A DNA stretch of 64,000 bases from UBA4416 sp048498515 (GCA_048498515.1 JBEHXV010000009.1:62001-126000); one strand, 5' to 3'; counted from the first letter of the stretch, positions 32,312-41,579 are shown. Translations and numbers: made by a program. The notes: a model not told the origin generated them from the sequence alone.

Positions 32312-33054
32312 GCACGGCACAAAATACTTCATCTGTTATTCAGATAACCGGTCTGGAGAAATCCTTTGGTAATAATCATGTATTGCGCAAACTTAGCCTT
32401 GAACTGAAGCAGGGAGAAAACCTGGTGGTACTTGGCAAGTCAGGTTCCGGTAAGTCTGTCCTCATCAAATGCATCATCGGGCTGATACAACCGGATGAAG
32501 GCAGAATAGAAGTATTTGGCGAAGACATCCCCGAACTGACGCATGAGGCCCTTGACGAAATGCGGGTGAAAGTTGGTTTCCTGTTCCAAAGCAACGCGCT
32601 GTACGATTCCATGACCATAAGGGAAAACCTGGAGTTTCCATTAAGGCGGCACTGGATAAAAAACTCGAAAGAGAGTGTGAACGACCTCGTAATGGAAGCG
32701 CTGAACAACGTCGGCCTGTCCGGAACCATAGACATGATGCCCGAAGAGCTTTCAGGCGGCATGCGAAAACGGATCGCGCTGGCACGAACACTGATCTTAA
32801 AGCCAAAGATCATTTTATACGATGAGCCAACCACGGGCCTCGATCCGATTACCGGGAAAGACATCTGCCATCTCATGCTTGACATTCAGAAAAAATATAA
32901 CACCTCTTCGGTTATTATATCCCACGATATGAACTGCGTAAGGCTTACCGCGAACAGGATCATTGTTTTAATAGACGGAACATGTTACGCTATGGGCACC
33001 TACGATGAATTGAAAAATTCAGGCGACCCGAAAGTCAGACAATTTTTTGATTAA
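32308..33054 (+). CDS. mlaF: MlaF-family ABC transporter ATPase
   Basis: A 248-residue ABC ATPase with Walker A GKSGSGKSVLIK, Q-loop FLFQSNALYDSMT, signature LSGGMRKRIALART, Walker B ILYDEPTTGLDP and H-loop SHDMN. The SALYDSMT-type Q-loop context is characteristic of MlaF. ATGA overlap with mlaE. Confidence 0.95.
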   Translation: MSTAQNTSSVIQITGLEKSFGNNHVLRKLSLELKQGENLVVLGKSGSGKSVLIKCIIGLIQPDEGRIEVFGEDIPELTHEALDEMRVKVGFLFQSNALYDSMTIRENLEFPLRRHWIKNSKESVNDLVMEALNNVGLSGTIDMMPEELSGGMRKRIALARTLILKPKIILYDEPTTGLDPITGKDICHLMLDIQKKYNTSSVIISHDMNCVRLTANRIIVLIDGTCYAMGTYDELKNSGDPKVRQFFD

Positions 33055-33056
33055 CT

Positions 33057-34019
33057 ATGATGAAAGAACAAACAGCCAATAAAGCAAAGCTAGGCGTATT
33101 TGTATTAGCCGCCACGGCGTTCCTGATACTGGGACTTTATTTTATAGGAAGCAAACGGAACATTTTTCGTCCGGCAATAGCAGTAAGCGCCGACTTCAAT
33201 AATGTGGGCGGACTACTGCCTGGAAACAACGTCCGTTTCAATGGCATCAACGTGGGAACCGTATCCAAAGTATACCCGGTAGCAGATACTACCATAAAGG
33301 TAGAATTTACCATCGATGAAGCGCTGACCGGATTTATCATGAAAAATGCGGTTGCTTCAATAGGAACCGACGGGCTTTTGGGCAACAAGCTCATCAATAT
33401 CTCACCGGGTAAAACGTGGTCGCAACCCATAACAAAAGGAGACGTGTTAAGCACCCTTGACGCGCTTCAAATGGACAATGCCCTGAGAACCCTTGCATCC
33501 ACTAATTATAACCTGAAGGTTATTACCGACAATCTAAAAGGCATTTCCGAAAAATTCAATGCCGACAATTCCTTATGGCATTTGCTAAGCGATAGCGTTT
33601 TGGCCGAAAATGTAAAAAACGCGGTGGTTCGCTTTAAAGTAACAGGAGAGAATACAGCAACCATTACCGGCGATCTGAGCAGGATTGCTAAGGATATCAG
33701 TGCCGGCAAAGGCACTATTGGCACATTGATCACCGACACTTCTTTATCAAAACGCCTGAACCAAACCATTGTCAATATACAAACGCTAAGCGACTCGTTT
33801 GCCATTGTAACCGGAAATTTTAAAACCATTTCGCAAAAGTTAAAGAACGGCGACGGTGCCATCGGTACCTTGTTGACCGATACCAGTTTTGTACACAACC
33901 TCAATCAAAGCATGCAAAACATCAGATCGAGTTCGGAGAATTTCAATGAGAATATGAAGGCGCTTAAATATTCATGGCCATTTAAAAAGTATTTTAAAAA
34001 ACATCAAGCAAAAAAATGA
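33057..34019 (+). CDS. mlaD: MlaD/MCE-domain substrate-binding protein
   Basis: A 320-residue protein: one N-terminal membrane anchor (about 10-28), an MCE domain (about 38-120, with GLLPGNNVRFNGINVGTV) and a long helical C-terminal region with repeated GxGTIGTLITDTSL/GDGAIGTLLTDTSF segments. MCE proteins carry lipid between membranes. The final bases overlap the next gene (ATGA). Confidence 0.92.
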   Translation: MMKEQTANKAKLGVFVLAATAFLILGLYFIGSKRNIFRPAIAVSADFNNVGGLLPGNNVRFNGINVGTVSKVYPVADTTIKVEFTIDEALTGFIMKNAVASIGTDGLLGNKLINISPGKTWSQPITKGDVLSTLDALQMDNALRTLASTNYNLKVITDNLKGISEKFNADNSLWHLLSDSVLAENVKNAVVRFKVTGENTATITGDLSRIAKDISAGKGTIGTLITDTSLSKRLNQTIVNIQTLSDSFAIVTGNFKTISQKLKNGDGAIGTLLTDTSFVHNLNQSMQNIRSSSENFNENMKALKYSWPFKKYFKKHQAKK

Positions 34020-34483
34020 AAAAGCGAAGCTCCGTCTTTGAAATGCTCGCCCATAAGGCTACTGTGTTTACAGGGTCTACTATGGCCTTCACGATCGCGC
34101 TGCTCGTCATATTATTATGGCTGCTGACAGGAAAGCTCTTCAACTATTCAGATACCTGGCAGCTGGTCATCAATACCGGGACTACGGTTATTACCTTCCT
34201 GATGGTCTTCCTCATCCAGCGGGGCCAAAATAAAGATTCGCGCGCCATTCATTTAAAGCTGAACGAATTGGTAGCTGCGCTTGAAGGCCCAAGCAACCGG
34301 CTCATCGACATTGAAGAACTTACCGAATCCGAACTGGAAGCGCTCTCTGTCTACTACCGGAAACTGGCGGAAATGGCCCGTACCGAAAAGAGATTATCGG
34401 GATCGCATTCCATTGAAGAGGCAATGGAAAAGCACCAGATGAAATATCACAACTCCATCAAAAATAAACATGAAACTCAATAA
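34016..34483 (+). CDS. Low-affinity iron permease-family protein
   Basis: A 155-residue protein with two membrane helices (about 21-42 and 50-70) and the QRGQNKDSRAIHLKLNEL motif diagnostic of the Fet4-like low affinity iron permease family, followed by a charged helical tail. In bacteria the transport activity of these short versions is unproven. Part of the Mla operon. Confidence 0.85.
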   Translation: MKKRSSVFEMLAHKATVFTGSTMAFTIALLVILLWLLTGKLFNYSDTWQLVINTGTTVITFLMVFLIQRGQNKDSRAIHLKLNELVAALEGPSNRLIDIEELTESELEALSVYYRKLAEMARTEKRLSGSHSIEEAMEKHQMKYHNSIKNKHETQ

Positions 34484-34631
34484 AGAATGGCACCTGAAAC
34501 ATAAAATGCCTGAGAACCCCAGCCTTAAACAAAGAATGGAATGGCACCTGGCTCATTCAAAAAATTGCCAGTGCAGACCCATTCCTGCCAGTTTATTAGT
34601 TCAAATTAAAAAAGCCGGACTGTTAAAATAA
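34470..34631 (+). CDS. Small protein with CxC motif (53 aa)
   Basis: A short gene between the iron-permease gene and the TSUP gene; it encodes MKLNKEWHLKHKMPENP at its start and NCQCRPIPASLL near its end. It overlaps its upstream neighbour by 14 bases and its stop overlaps the next ATG (TAATG), which is strong evidence that it is translated. WHLKHKMP and MEWHLAHSKNC look like an internal duplication of a W-H-x2-H unit, suggesting metal binding. I recall similar small Bacteroidota proteins; no function is known to me. Confidence 0.75.
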   Translation: MKLNKEWHLKHKMPENPSLKQRMEWHLAHSKNCQCRPIPASLLVQIKKAGLLK

Positions 34632-35392
34632 TGTCAACCGAACTTCTGATATATTTTATTCTTTTGGCATTAATGGCCGAAGTATTAGGTACCATCGGTG
34701 GCTTTGGATCCTCCTTATTCTTTGTTCCCATAGCAGGCTTTTTTTTCGATTTTCATTCTGTCCTCGGCATTACGGCTCTATTTCACATAGCCAGCAACCT
34801 TTCAAAAATTGCTTTGTTCCGCAATGGTGTCGATAAAAAAGTCATTGTCACAATCGGCATTCCTGCCGTGCTATTTGTGATCCTCGGCGCCTATTTAAGC
34901 AGGTTTTTCAACAGCAATTTACTGGAACTATTCCTGGCAATTTTCCTGATCCTCATCAGCCTGGTGTTCATGATCTTTAAAAAACTGGTATTAAAACCAA
35001 CGCTGCTAAATTCGGTAAGCGGCGGAGCACTCTCCGGTATCACCGCCGGGCTTTTGGGAACCGGCGGCGCTATCCGTGGCTTAACCCTGACCGCCTTTAA
35101 CCTGGAAAAAGAAGTATTTATTGCCACATCCGCCCTCATCGACCTGGGAATCGACCTGAGCAGGGGTATCGTCTATTTTTCAAACGGATACGTTCATCAA
35201 CATGATCTCTATTTAATTCCTATTCTACTGGTGGTAAGTATTATCGGAACTTATGCCGGCAAAAAAATACTCCGGCTGTTCTCTCAATCTCAATTCAAAT
35301 ATTTGGTATTGTCACTCATTCTGCTGGTAGGTATAACCACCCTTATCAAACAATTGTTTCCCTCTCTCTTTGGAACTTTTCTCAAAAACTGA
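34631..35392 (+). CDS. TSUP (TauE/SafE) family membrane transporter
   Basis: A 253-residue protein with eight or so membrane helices and the two TSUP half-repeat signatures GTIGGFGSSLFFVP and GLLGTGGAIRGL. The family exports or imports small organosulfur or sulfite anions. It ends the operon; its stop codon lies in the next operator. The substrate is not predictable, though the MBL-rhodanese gene at 45646 also points to sulfur metabolism. Confidence 0.88.
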   Translation: MSTELLIYFILLALMAEVLGTIGGFGSSLFFVPIAGFFFDFHSVLGITALFHIASNLSKIALFRNGVDKKVIVTIGIPAVLFVILGAYLSRFFNSNLLELFLAIFLILISLVFMIFKKLVLKPTLLNSVSGGALSGITAGLLGTGGAIRGLTLTAFNLEKEVFIATSALIDLGIDLSRGIVYFSNGYVHQHDLYLIPILLVVSIIGTYAGKKILRLFSQSQFKYLVLSLILLVGITTLIKQLFPSLFGTFLKN

Positions 35393-35402
35393 CGAAGATC
35401 AG
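35389..35402. promoter_or_regulatory. FNR/CRP-like operator upstream of 35479
   Basis: CTGACGAAGATCAG, core TGAC-N4-ATCA with matching flanks. Its centre (35395.5) is 58.5 bases from the last base of a perfect -7 element TAGTTTTG (35447-35454). The operator overlaps the TSUP stop codon. Confidence 0.75.
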
Positions 35403-35478
35403 TAATTCCAAAGATACTGATCATGTTTGTTTTGCTATTCTGAACCTAGTTTTGTTATGCCATTATTCCGGCAAACAA

Positions 35479-36291
35479 ATGAAAACCAAAAACGTCCTCA
35501 TTATTCTGACAACCGCAGTCATCATTTTGGCCGGGATACTAAGCTCCTTTGGATTGTTTTTCCTGGAATTCTATAGCAAAGAAACTGTCAGCTGGCAAGT
35601 ACAATCTGCTGGCCAGGATATCATAAACCTCGTGCTAGTTCTTCCTTTTTTGTCCATTACCACGCTTTTGGTACTAAAGGGAGTAAAATACAGTGAGCAG
35701 CTCTGGGCCGGCGGTATATTGTACCTGGTTTACACTTATACCATTTATTGCTTCAACATTCATTTCAACAGGCTCTTTATCGGTTATTGCTTTGTCATGG
35801 GAACATGTGCCTACCTGTTTATATATTTCTTATTACAACAGGCCCATACAGTAAAGTCAAAACAAAATCAAAGCATGATCGGGAAAGTCACCGGCATTTT
35901 TTTTCTATTTATTTCATCTGCCTTTTATCTGCTGTGGCTAAAAGATATTATTCCTTACCTCCATCCCGGTGCTGTACCGGCGGACCTTTCGGACACCGGC
36001 CTGTTTACCAACCCGGTTCGCGTACTTGACTTGTCCCTTTTTCTTCCGGGGATTTTTATGACAGGTATTCTTCTGGTACGAAAAAAGGCATTTGGATTTA
36101 TGCTGGCTCCTGTTGTTTTAAGCTTTATGATCCTGATGAACATGACCATTGCGGGCCTCACTACCATAATGCATGCAAACGGCACCGGAACAAGCCTCTC
36201 CGTTGTTCTGATCATGAGCATACTATCACTGATCTGCCTGGCCCTTCTCTTCTTTAATTTAAAACACCAATCCTATGAAAGTTCTGAGTAA
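35479..36291 (+). CDS. Multispanning membrane protein (270 aa)
   Basis: About seven membrane helices; no motif I can name. The start at ATG 35479 is required because the earlier TTG at 35452 lies within the -7 element. It is the first gene of an operon with another membrane protein, the ATP-cone nuclease, the beta-CASP protein and D-LDH, and overlaps the next gene by 17 bases. Confidence 0.75.
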   Translation: MKTKNVLIILTTAVIILAGILSSFGLFFLEFYSKETVSWQVQSAGQDIINLVLVLPFLSITTLLVLKGVKYSEQLWAGGILYLVYTYTIYCFNIHFNRLFIGYCFVMGTCAYLFIYFLLQQAHTVKSKQNQSMIGKVTGIFFLFISSAFYLLWLKDIIPYLHPGAVPADLSDTGLFTNPVRVLDLSLFLPGIFMTGILLVRKKAFGFMLAPVVLSFMILMNMTIAGLTTIMHANGTGTSLSVVLIMSILSLICLALLFFNLKHQSYESSE

Positions 36292-36676
36292 TATTTCAGT
36301 CCTTATTTTACTGACAGTAGGCATCAATGCATTGATCGCGGGATATTCATTCATGACCGATCCCAGCGGCAGCGGCCTTCACATTGATACTGGCCGTTTA
36401 AAATATTCTCCTTTCACGGATTATTTCATCCTCGGCCTTATATTATTTATTGTAAACGGACTACTCAACTGCATTGCTGCGCTCTCGATCATTTTTGGAT
36501 CCGAGCGCTACTCCTTCGCCATCATTGGCCAGGGTGGTTTGCTCCTGGGCTGGATCGTTATACAGGTGTATCTTCTGCGTGACCTCAATTTCCTGCATTG
36601 CCTGTTCGCCGGCATTGCCGTTTTACTTATCCTGCTGGGTACCCGTATCTGGTATTTAACAAAAGTCAACTTATGA
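36275..36676 (+). CDS. Four-helix membrane protein (133 aa)
   Basis: Four predicted membrane helices, no recognised motif. It overlaps both neighbours (17 bases upstream, 4 bases downstream ATGA), so it is translated as part of the operon. Function unknown. Confidence 0.75.
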   Translation: MKVLSNISVLILLTVGINALIAGYSFMTDPSGSGLHIDTGRLKYSPFTDYFILGLILFIVNGLLNCIAALSIIFGSERYSFAIIGQGGLLLGWIVIQVYLLRDLNFLHCLFAGIAVLLILLGTRIWYLTKVNL

Positions 36677-37545
36677 ATCAAGTGTATATCACAAAAGCCT
36701 CGGGCGAAAAAAGTCTGTTCTCGGAAGACCGGATCCGCCGCTCGCTCCAGAGAACAGGCGCTACTCATGAACAGATCAACGCGATCATTAAGGAAGTGAC
36801 CTCCAACCTGTATGAAGGGATCAGCACCAAAAAAATTTACCGCATGGCCTTCGATCTTTTAAGAGAAGGCTCAAGGCATATTGCCGCACGGTACCATCTC
36901 AAAAATGCAATTATGGAACTGGGGCCTTCGGGTTTTCCGTTTGAAAAATTCTTTGCCGAGATCCTGAACTGCGATGGCTATAAAACAAAAGTAGACCAGA
37001 TTGAACAGGGAAAATGTGTGACGCATGAAATAGATGTGATCGCTGAAAAAGATGATCTTGTATTGATGGTAGAATGTAAATTTCATAACCAGCGCGGAAA
37101 ATTCACCGATGTGCAAACACCTCTGTATATTAATTCACGGTTCAGGGATGTGGAAGAGCAATGGATGAAACTGCCCGCGCATAAAAACAAAAGCCTGCAA
37201 CCCTGGGTAGTGACCAATACTCGCTTTTCAACTGATGCCATACGCTACGGCACCTGCGCGGGCCTTAACCTGGTTGCCTGGGACTACCCGCCCAACAAAG
37301 GCATTAAGGACAGGATCGATTCCCTGGGCTTATACCCTATTACATGTTTAACATCGCTAACAAGAGTAGATAAACAGCGGCTGCTCGATAAAGGCATTGT
37401 ACTATGCAGGGAAATATATAACAACCGCCAGCTGCTGGAAAATACAGGCATAAAACCAGCACGCATCAATACCGTCATAAAGGAAGCGGAACAACTCAGT
37501 CAGAATTTAATAAAAAATACAGATCGTAATGGGAACAGATCATAA
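36673..37545 (+). CDS. ATP-cone protein with Mrr-type nuclease domain
   Basis: A 290-residue protein. Residues 1-90 are an ATP-cone (VYITKASGEKSLFSEDRIRRSL, opening as in NrdR and ribonucleotide reductases). Residues about 95-200 are a restriction-endonuclease-like fold with the Mrr catalytic set: HEIDVIAE (Asp) then LMVECKFH (E-x-K). The start at 36673 overlaps the upstream gene. Coupling a nucleotide-sensing domain to a nuclease suggests ATP/dATP-gated DNA cleavage; this is inference. The 17-base overlap with the beta-CASP nuclease gene hints at joint action. Confidence 0.85.
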   Translation: MNQVYITKASGEKSLFSEDRIRRSLQRTGATHEQINAIIKEVTSNLYEGISTKKIYRMAFDLLREGSRHIAARYHLKNAIMELGPSGFPFEKFFAEILNCDGYKTKVDQIEQGKCVTHEIDVIAEKDDLVLMVECKFHNQRGKFTDVQTPLYINSRFRDVEEQWMKLPAHKNKSLQPWVVTNTRFSTDAIRYGTCAGLNLVAWDYPPNKGIKDRIDSLGLYPITCLTSLTRVDKQRLLDKGIVLCREIYNNRQLLENTGIKPARINTVIKEAEQLSQNLIKNTDRNGNRS

Positions 37546-38899
37546 TATCAAAGTAAGTTTTTTAGGTGCCGCCGGAACAGTTACCGGCTCAAAATACCTG
37601 ATTGAAACCAACACAAAAAAAATACTGGTGGATTGCGGATTGTTTCAGGGTCTGAAAAATCTCCGGGAACTGAACTGGAAAGATTTACCGGTAGATGCAT
37701 CCAAAATCGATACTGTGCTTCTCACTCACGGGCATCTCGATCATGTTGGATATCTTCCCTTACTGGTGAAACAGGGCTTCATAGGCAAGATCCATGCTAC
37801 CGAGCCAACTATCGAAATTGCCAAACTGATCTTACTCGACAGCGCAAAGATTCAGGAGGAAGATGCTGAGCGCGCAAACCGTTTTCATTTCAGCAAACAT
37901 AATCCGGCAAAGCCTTTATATGACACAGAAGACGCTGAAGCCGTCTTCCCATTGCTTTGTCCTGAACAACCGGATCAATGGATCGACGGCGAAGGCGTTT
38001 CATTCCGTTTCCGCTATAATGGCCATATCATTGGCGCCTGCTTTATCGAACTAAAGATCAACGGAAAATTAGCTGTTTTCTCAGGAGATATAGGACGTAC
38101 AATAGACCCGTTGCTACGGGAACCCGAAAGGCCTGAAGCGGCGGACGTTCTATTTATCGAATCGACGTATGGCAACCGGCTGCATCCCGGTAATGCAAAA
38201 CAATTGCTTGCCGACGAAATTAATAAAGCCTTTGACCGAAATGGAACTATTATCATTCCAAGCTTTGCCGTTGAACGAACCCAGCTGCTGATGTACCTGT
38301 TGTGGCAGCTAAGAACAGAAAAGAAAATCCCTTTGCTTCCTGTTTACATGGACAGTCCTATGGGCAAGCATGTGCTGGATGTATTTCAACATCATCTGGA
38401 ATGGCACAAACTAACGGTCAATGAATCGCATAATATGTGCAAAGACATTCACCTGGTACAAACAGAGGATGAAACCGATGAACTCGTCAGGAATAAAGTA
38501 AGCAAGATCATTATTGCCAGCAGCGGCATGGCAACCGGCGGCAGAGTGCTTTCGTATTTAAAGAATTATCTGGGCAATCCCTCGGCTACCATATTGTTGG
38601 CGGGGTACCAGGGAGAGGGCACAAGAGGAAGAGCCTTGCTGGACGGTGCCAGGGAAATAAAAATTCATGGGAGGTTCTGGCATGTAAGGGCCACAGTTTC
38701 GCTGATAGAAGGCCTGTCGGCCCATGCCGATCAGTCTGAATTGATTCATTGGCTGGGAGCCATAGAAAGAGAACCCTATAAAGTATTTATTACGCATGGC
38801 GAACACGAATCGGCACATGCCCTTGCCGAAAAAATAAAACAGGTGTATGACTGGAACGCCGGAATTCCCGAATTAAACCAAACCGTTGACATCACATGA
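37529..38899 (+). CDS. MBL-fold beta-CASP RNA nuclease
   Basis: A 456-residue protein. The metallo-beta-lactamase core has LLTHGHLDHVGYLPLL (HxHxDH) and FSGDIGR; the beta-CASP insertion and the C-terminal RNA-specificity region (GLSAHADQSEL, FITHGEHES) follow. This is the CPSF73/TTHA0252 type, which acts as an RNA endo/exonuclease. The gene overlaps both neighbours. Such genes are commonly found in hypoxia/stress clusters with Usp and ATP-cone genes. Confidence 0.92.
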   Translation: MGTDHNIKVSFLGAAGTVTGSKYLIETNTKKILVDCGLFQGLKNLRELNWKDLPVDASKIDTVLLTHGHLDHVGYLPLLVKQGFIGKIHATEPTIEIAKLILLDSAKIQEEDAERANRFHFSKHNPAKPLYDTEDAEAVFPLLCPEQPDQWIDGEGVSFRFRYNGHIIGACFIELKINGKLAVFSGDIGRTIDPLLREPERPEAADVLFIESTYGNRLHPGNAKQLLADEINKAFDRNGTIIIPSFAVERTQLLMYLLWQLRTEKKIPLLPVYMDSPMGKHVLDVFQHHLEWHKLTVNESHNMCKDIHLVQTEDETDELVRNKVSKIIIASSGMATGGRVLSYLKNYLGNPSATILLAGYQGEGTRGRALLDGAREIKIHGRFWHVRATVSLIEGLSAHADQSELIHWLGAIEREPYKVFITHGEHESAHALAEKIKQVYDWNAGIPELNQTVDIT

Positions 38900-39885
38900 A
38901 AGTAACCGTCTTCAGCACACATCCGTTCGAAATGCCTTGCCTTTCAAATGCCCTATCACAGCACCATGCAAACTTTACTGAAAAAGAATTGAACGATGTA
39001 AGTTTCGCCTTAGCCGAAGGAAGCGAGGCTGTTACCTTATTCACATCGGATAAAGCCGATGGCCCGGTACTGGAAAAACTGGCAGCATGCGGCATTAAGT
39101 ACATTGCGTTACGCTCCGCAGGATTTGATCATGTGAATCTTACAAGAGCCAAAGAGCTGGGTATCAAAGTAGCAAATGTGCCGGCTTACTCGCCCTACGC
39201 GGTAGCAGAACACGCTGTAGCCTTACTATTGGCACTGAACCGGAAACTGATCCGATCACAGGAATTAATGAAGACAAATGATTTTCGCCTCGACGGCCTC
39301 ACCGGTTTTGATGTGCATGGTAAAACGGTTGGGGTCATAGGCCTCGGGAAAATAGGTGAATGCTTTGCCAGGATCATGAATGGTTTTGGCTGCAAATTAC
39401 TTTGTTATGATCCTTATGCCGAACGGGGATTGGAAAAAGAAATGGGCGCGAAATTTACAGACCTCGAGGAACTTTTCAATTCTTCGGATATCATCTCCAT
39501 TCATTGCCCTCTAAACGCCGACACAAAACACCTGCTGAATGAAAGCGCTTTCTCAGCCATGAAAAAAGGTGTATTCATTATTAATACGGCACGTGGCGCT
39601 ATCATTAAAACCACCGACGCAATTGCAGCCTTAGGGTCGGGTATTATCGGGGGACTTGCGATAGACGTGTATGAATTTGAGAAAGGGCTATTTTTTCATG
39701 ACCATCGCTCCGATAAACAAACAGACCATTTGTTTACAGAACTCAGAAGCTTTAACAATGTACTGGTAACAGGCCACCAGGCTTTTCTCACCGAAACAGC
39801 TCTGAGAAATATTGCCGATACAACAGCTTATAACCTGGATTGTTTTGAAAAAGGAATTGGTTGTAAAAATGAATTGGTTCGTTAG
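38896..39885 (+). CDS. D-lactate dehydrogenase (2-hydroxyacid family)
   Basis: A 329-residue NAD-dependent D-2-hydroxyacid dehydrogenase, close to LdhA. The Rossmann motif GLGKIGECFARIM, catalytic region LRSAGFDHVNL (Arg), NTARGAIIKT and GHQAFLTETAL (His) are in place. It reduces pyruvate to D-lactate, a fermentative NADH sink suited to low oxygen. ATGA overlap with the beta-CASP gene; last gene of the operon, convergent with the LOG gene. Confidence 0.92.
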   Translation: MKVTVFSTHPFEMPCLSNALSQHHANFTEKELNDVSFALAEGSEAVTLFTSDKADGPVLEKLAACGIKYIALRSAGFDHVNLTRAKELGIKVANVPAYSPYAVAEHAVALLLALNRKLIRSQELMKTNDFRLDGLTGFDVHGKTVGVIGLGKIGECFARIMNGFGCKLLCYDPYAERGLEKEMGAKFTDLEELFNSSDIISIHCPLNADTKHLLNESAFSAMKKGVFIINTARGAIIKTTDAIAALGSGIIGGLAIDVYEFEKGLFFHDHRSDKQTDHLFTELRSFNNVLVTGHQAFLTETALRNIADTTAYNLDCFEKGIGCKNELVR

Positions 39886-39890
39886 CTTCT

Positions 39891-40619
39891 TTATCTTTCG
39901 CCAAGCCAACTGAAAGGCCTGATCGCTTTGTACTTTTTTAGATTAAATTGCTGAATAGCGTGTTTTTCAATATGGCGCATGGCCTCGTCAATATTATCCG
40001 TCAGCAGAAACAAATCCAGGTCTTTGGCCGAGATGGTACCACCAGATACCAAACTCTGGAGATGCGCGTAAAGTTTTCCATGAAAGTCTTTGCCTATCAG
40101 TATCACCGGGAAATGCTTCATGGAGTCAGTCTGTATCAGCGTCAGCGCCTCAAAAAATTCATCCAGTGTACCATATCCGCCCGGCAACACCACAAAAGCA
40201 TAAGAGTATTTAGAGAGCAATACTTTCCGCACAAAAAAATACCGGATGCTTACCCATTTGTCAAGGTATTTATTCGGGTACTGTTCAAAAGGCAATACAA
40301 TGTTGCAGCCCACTGACTTACCCTCGGCTTCTTTAGCTCCCCTGTTCGTAGCTTCCATCAAACCCGGGCCTCCTCCTGTCATTACCGTAAAGCCAAGCTT
40401 TGCCAATTCTTGTCCCACCTGCCTCGCCAGTTCATAAAACGGATGCGTTTCAGTGTATCTTGCCGAACCAAACACCGTAACGCAGGGCCCTATAAAGTGA
40501 AAGGCCCTGAAGCCCTTTATAAATTCCACGAACACTTTAAACACAAACACCAGTTCACTTTTCCTGGAATGCGGGCCCTCCAGGAAGACATGTTCCTCCG
40601 AATAAGATTGTTGGTTCAT
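39891..40619 (-). CDS. LOG/TIGR00730-family Rossmann-fold protein
   Basis: A 242-residue protein with the PGGYGTLDEFFEAL signature and VMTGGGPGLMEATNRGA of the lysine-decarboxylase-like/LOG nucleotide-phosphoribohydrolase family. Members cleave ribose-5-phosphate from nucleotides (cytokinin activation or nucleotide recycling). It is the last gene of the thioredoxin-nitroreductase operon. Confidence 0.92.
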   Translation of the reverse strand: MNQQSYSEEHVFLEGPHSRKSELVFVFKVFVEFIKGFRAFHFIGPCVTVFGSARYTETHPFYELARQVGQELAKLGFTVMTGGGPGLMEATNRGAKEAEGKSVGCNIVLPFEQYPNKYLDKWVSIRYFFVRKVLLSKYSYAFVVLPGGYGTLDEFFEALTLIQTDSMKHFPVILIGKDFHGKLYAHLQSLVSGGTISAKDLDLFLLTDNIDEAMRHIEKHAIQQFNLKKYKAIRPFSWLGER

Positions 40620-40642
40620 AATATTCCTTCAGTGATGCTGCT

Positions 40643-41203
40643 TTAACGGTAAAAAGCGTTGTTTTTGTCGCGCGGATGCACAGCAGGTATTTCATCGCCA
40701 TAGCCGATAATGATGGAAAGGATCACCTCTTCGTCCTCGGCTATGCCAAGCCTTTTATAATGCGGCGTCTGCTCAATGAATTTTCCAAAGCCTACAGGAC
40801 AACTATCCAAACCCAGGGATTTAGCAGCTAAAAAAATAGTTTGAGCACACATCCCAATATCAATTGGCGCCCATTCATTGCCTTTTGCAGCCGTAAGGAA
40901 TATAACCACAGGGGCTCCATGAAATACCGGGTCCGCTGTCTTGAAGAACTCCACACCGTGTGATAAATCGTGAACACCTGTATTGGGAAGGCTTTTTAAG
41001 GCCGCGTCAATAATGGCCGCTGAGTACAGGCTGATATCTTCCTGCTTAGTGACAATGTAGAAATGCCATGGCTGCTTGTTCATAGCCGAAGGCGCCATAC
41101 GACCGGCGTCTAACAATTGTTCGATGATAGTTCTATCAACAGGTTTATTCAGGTATCTCCGAATCGCTCTTCTGCTATAAATGGTTTTTAGTACGTCGTT
41201 CAT
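40643..41203 (-). CDS. Nitroreductase-family flavoprotein
   Basis: A 186-residue FMN enzyme with SRRAIRRYLNKPV and APSAMNKQPWHFYIV at the N-terminus and GLDSCPVGFG near the C-terminus, the usual nitroreductase signature. The ATG at 41203 is used since the longer frame would enter the thioredoxin gene. NAD(P)H-dependent reductases of this type are members of hypoxia regulons elsewhere; the substrate is unknown. Confidence 0.92.
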   Translation of the reverse strand: MNDVLKTIYSRRAIRRYLNKPVDRTIIEQLLDAGRMAPSAMNKQPWHFYIVTKQEDISLYSAAIIDAALKSLPNTGVHDLSHGVEFFKTADPVFHGAPVVIFLTAAKGNEWAPIDIGMCAQTIFLAAKSLGLDSCPVGFGKFIEQTPHYKRLGIAEDEEVILSIIIGYGDEIPAVHPRDKNNAFYR

Positions 41204-41226
41204 GTTTTCTATTTTATAGATTATAC

Positions 41227-41523
41227 TCAGGATACAAGGTTCAACAGATCGATGAGTTTTTCGGCCGGCGCCACACCGGCTTGTTTCCATAGGATCTGGC
41301 CTTTTTTGAAAATGATAAGGGTAGGCACCGATCTTATATTGTATTGTAAAGCCGTTTCGCGATTCTTATCAACATCTATTTTTATAACTTTGGCTTTACT
41401 ATCCATTTTACGTGCAACTTCCTTCAGTACAGGGCTCATTGCCTGGCAGGGTCCGCACCATTCTGCAAAAAAATCAACCAGTATAGGTTGATTGGAATGG
41501 ATCAGTTTATCAAATGTTTCCAT
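41227..41523 (-). CDS. Thioredoxin
   Basis: A 98-residue classical thioredoxin with active site WCGPC (AEWCGPCQAM), cis-Pro in VPTLIIFKKGQ. Cytoplasmic, no signal. It heads the trx-nitroreductase-LOG operon and has a strong operator/promoter upstream (41580-41593). Confidence 0.95.
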   Translation of the reverse strand: METFDKLIHSNQPILVDFFAEWCGPCQAMSPVLKEVARKMDSKAKVIKIDVDKNRETALQYNIRSVPTLIIFKKGQILWKQAGVAPAEKLIDLLNLVS

Positions 41524-41579
41524 ATTAAAAAGGATTAAAAATTGTAAAGCAAAAATAAACGATGGTACAATCAGTCAAC

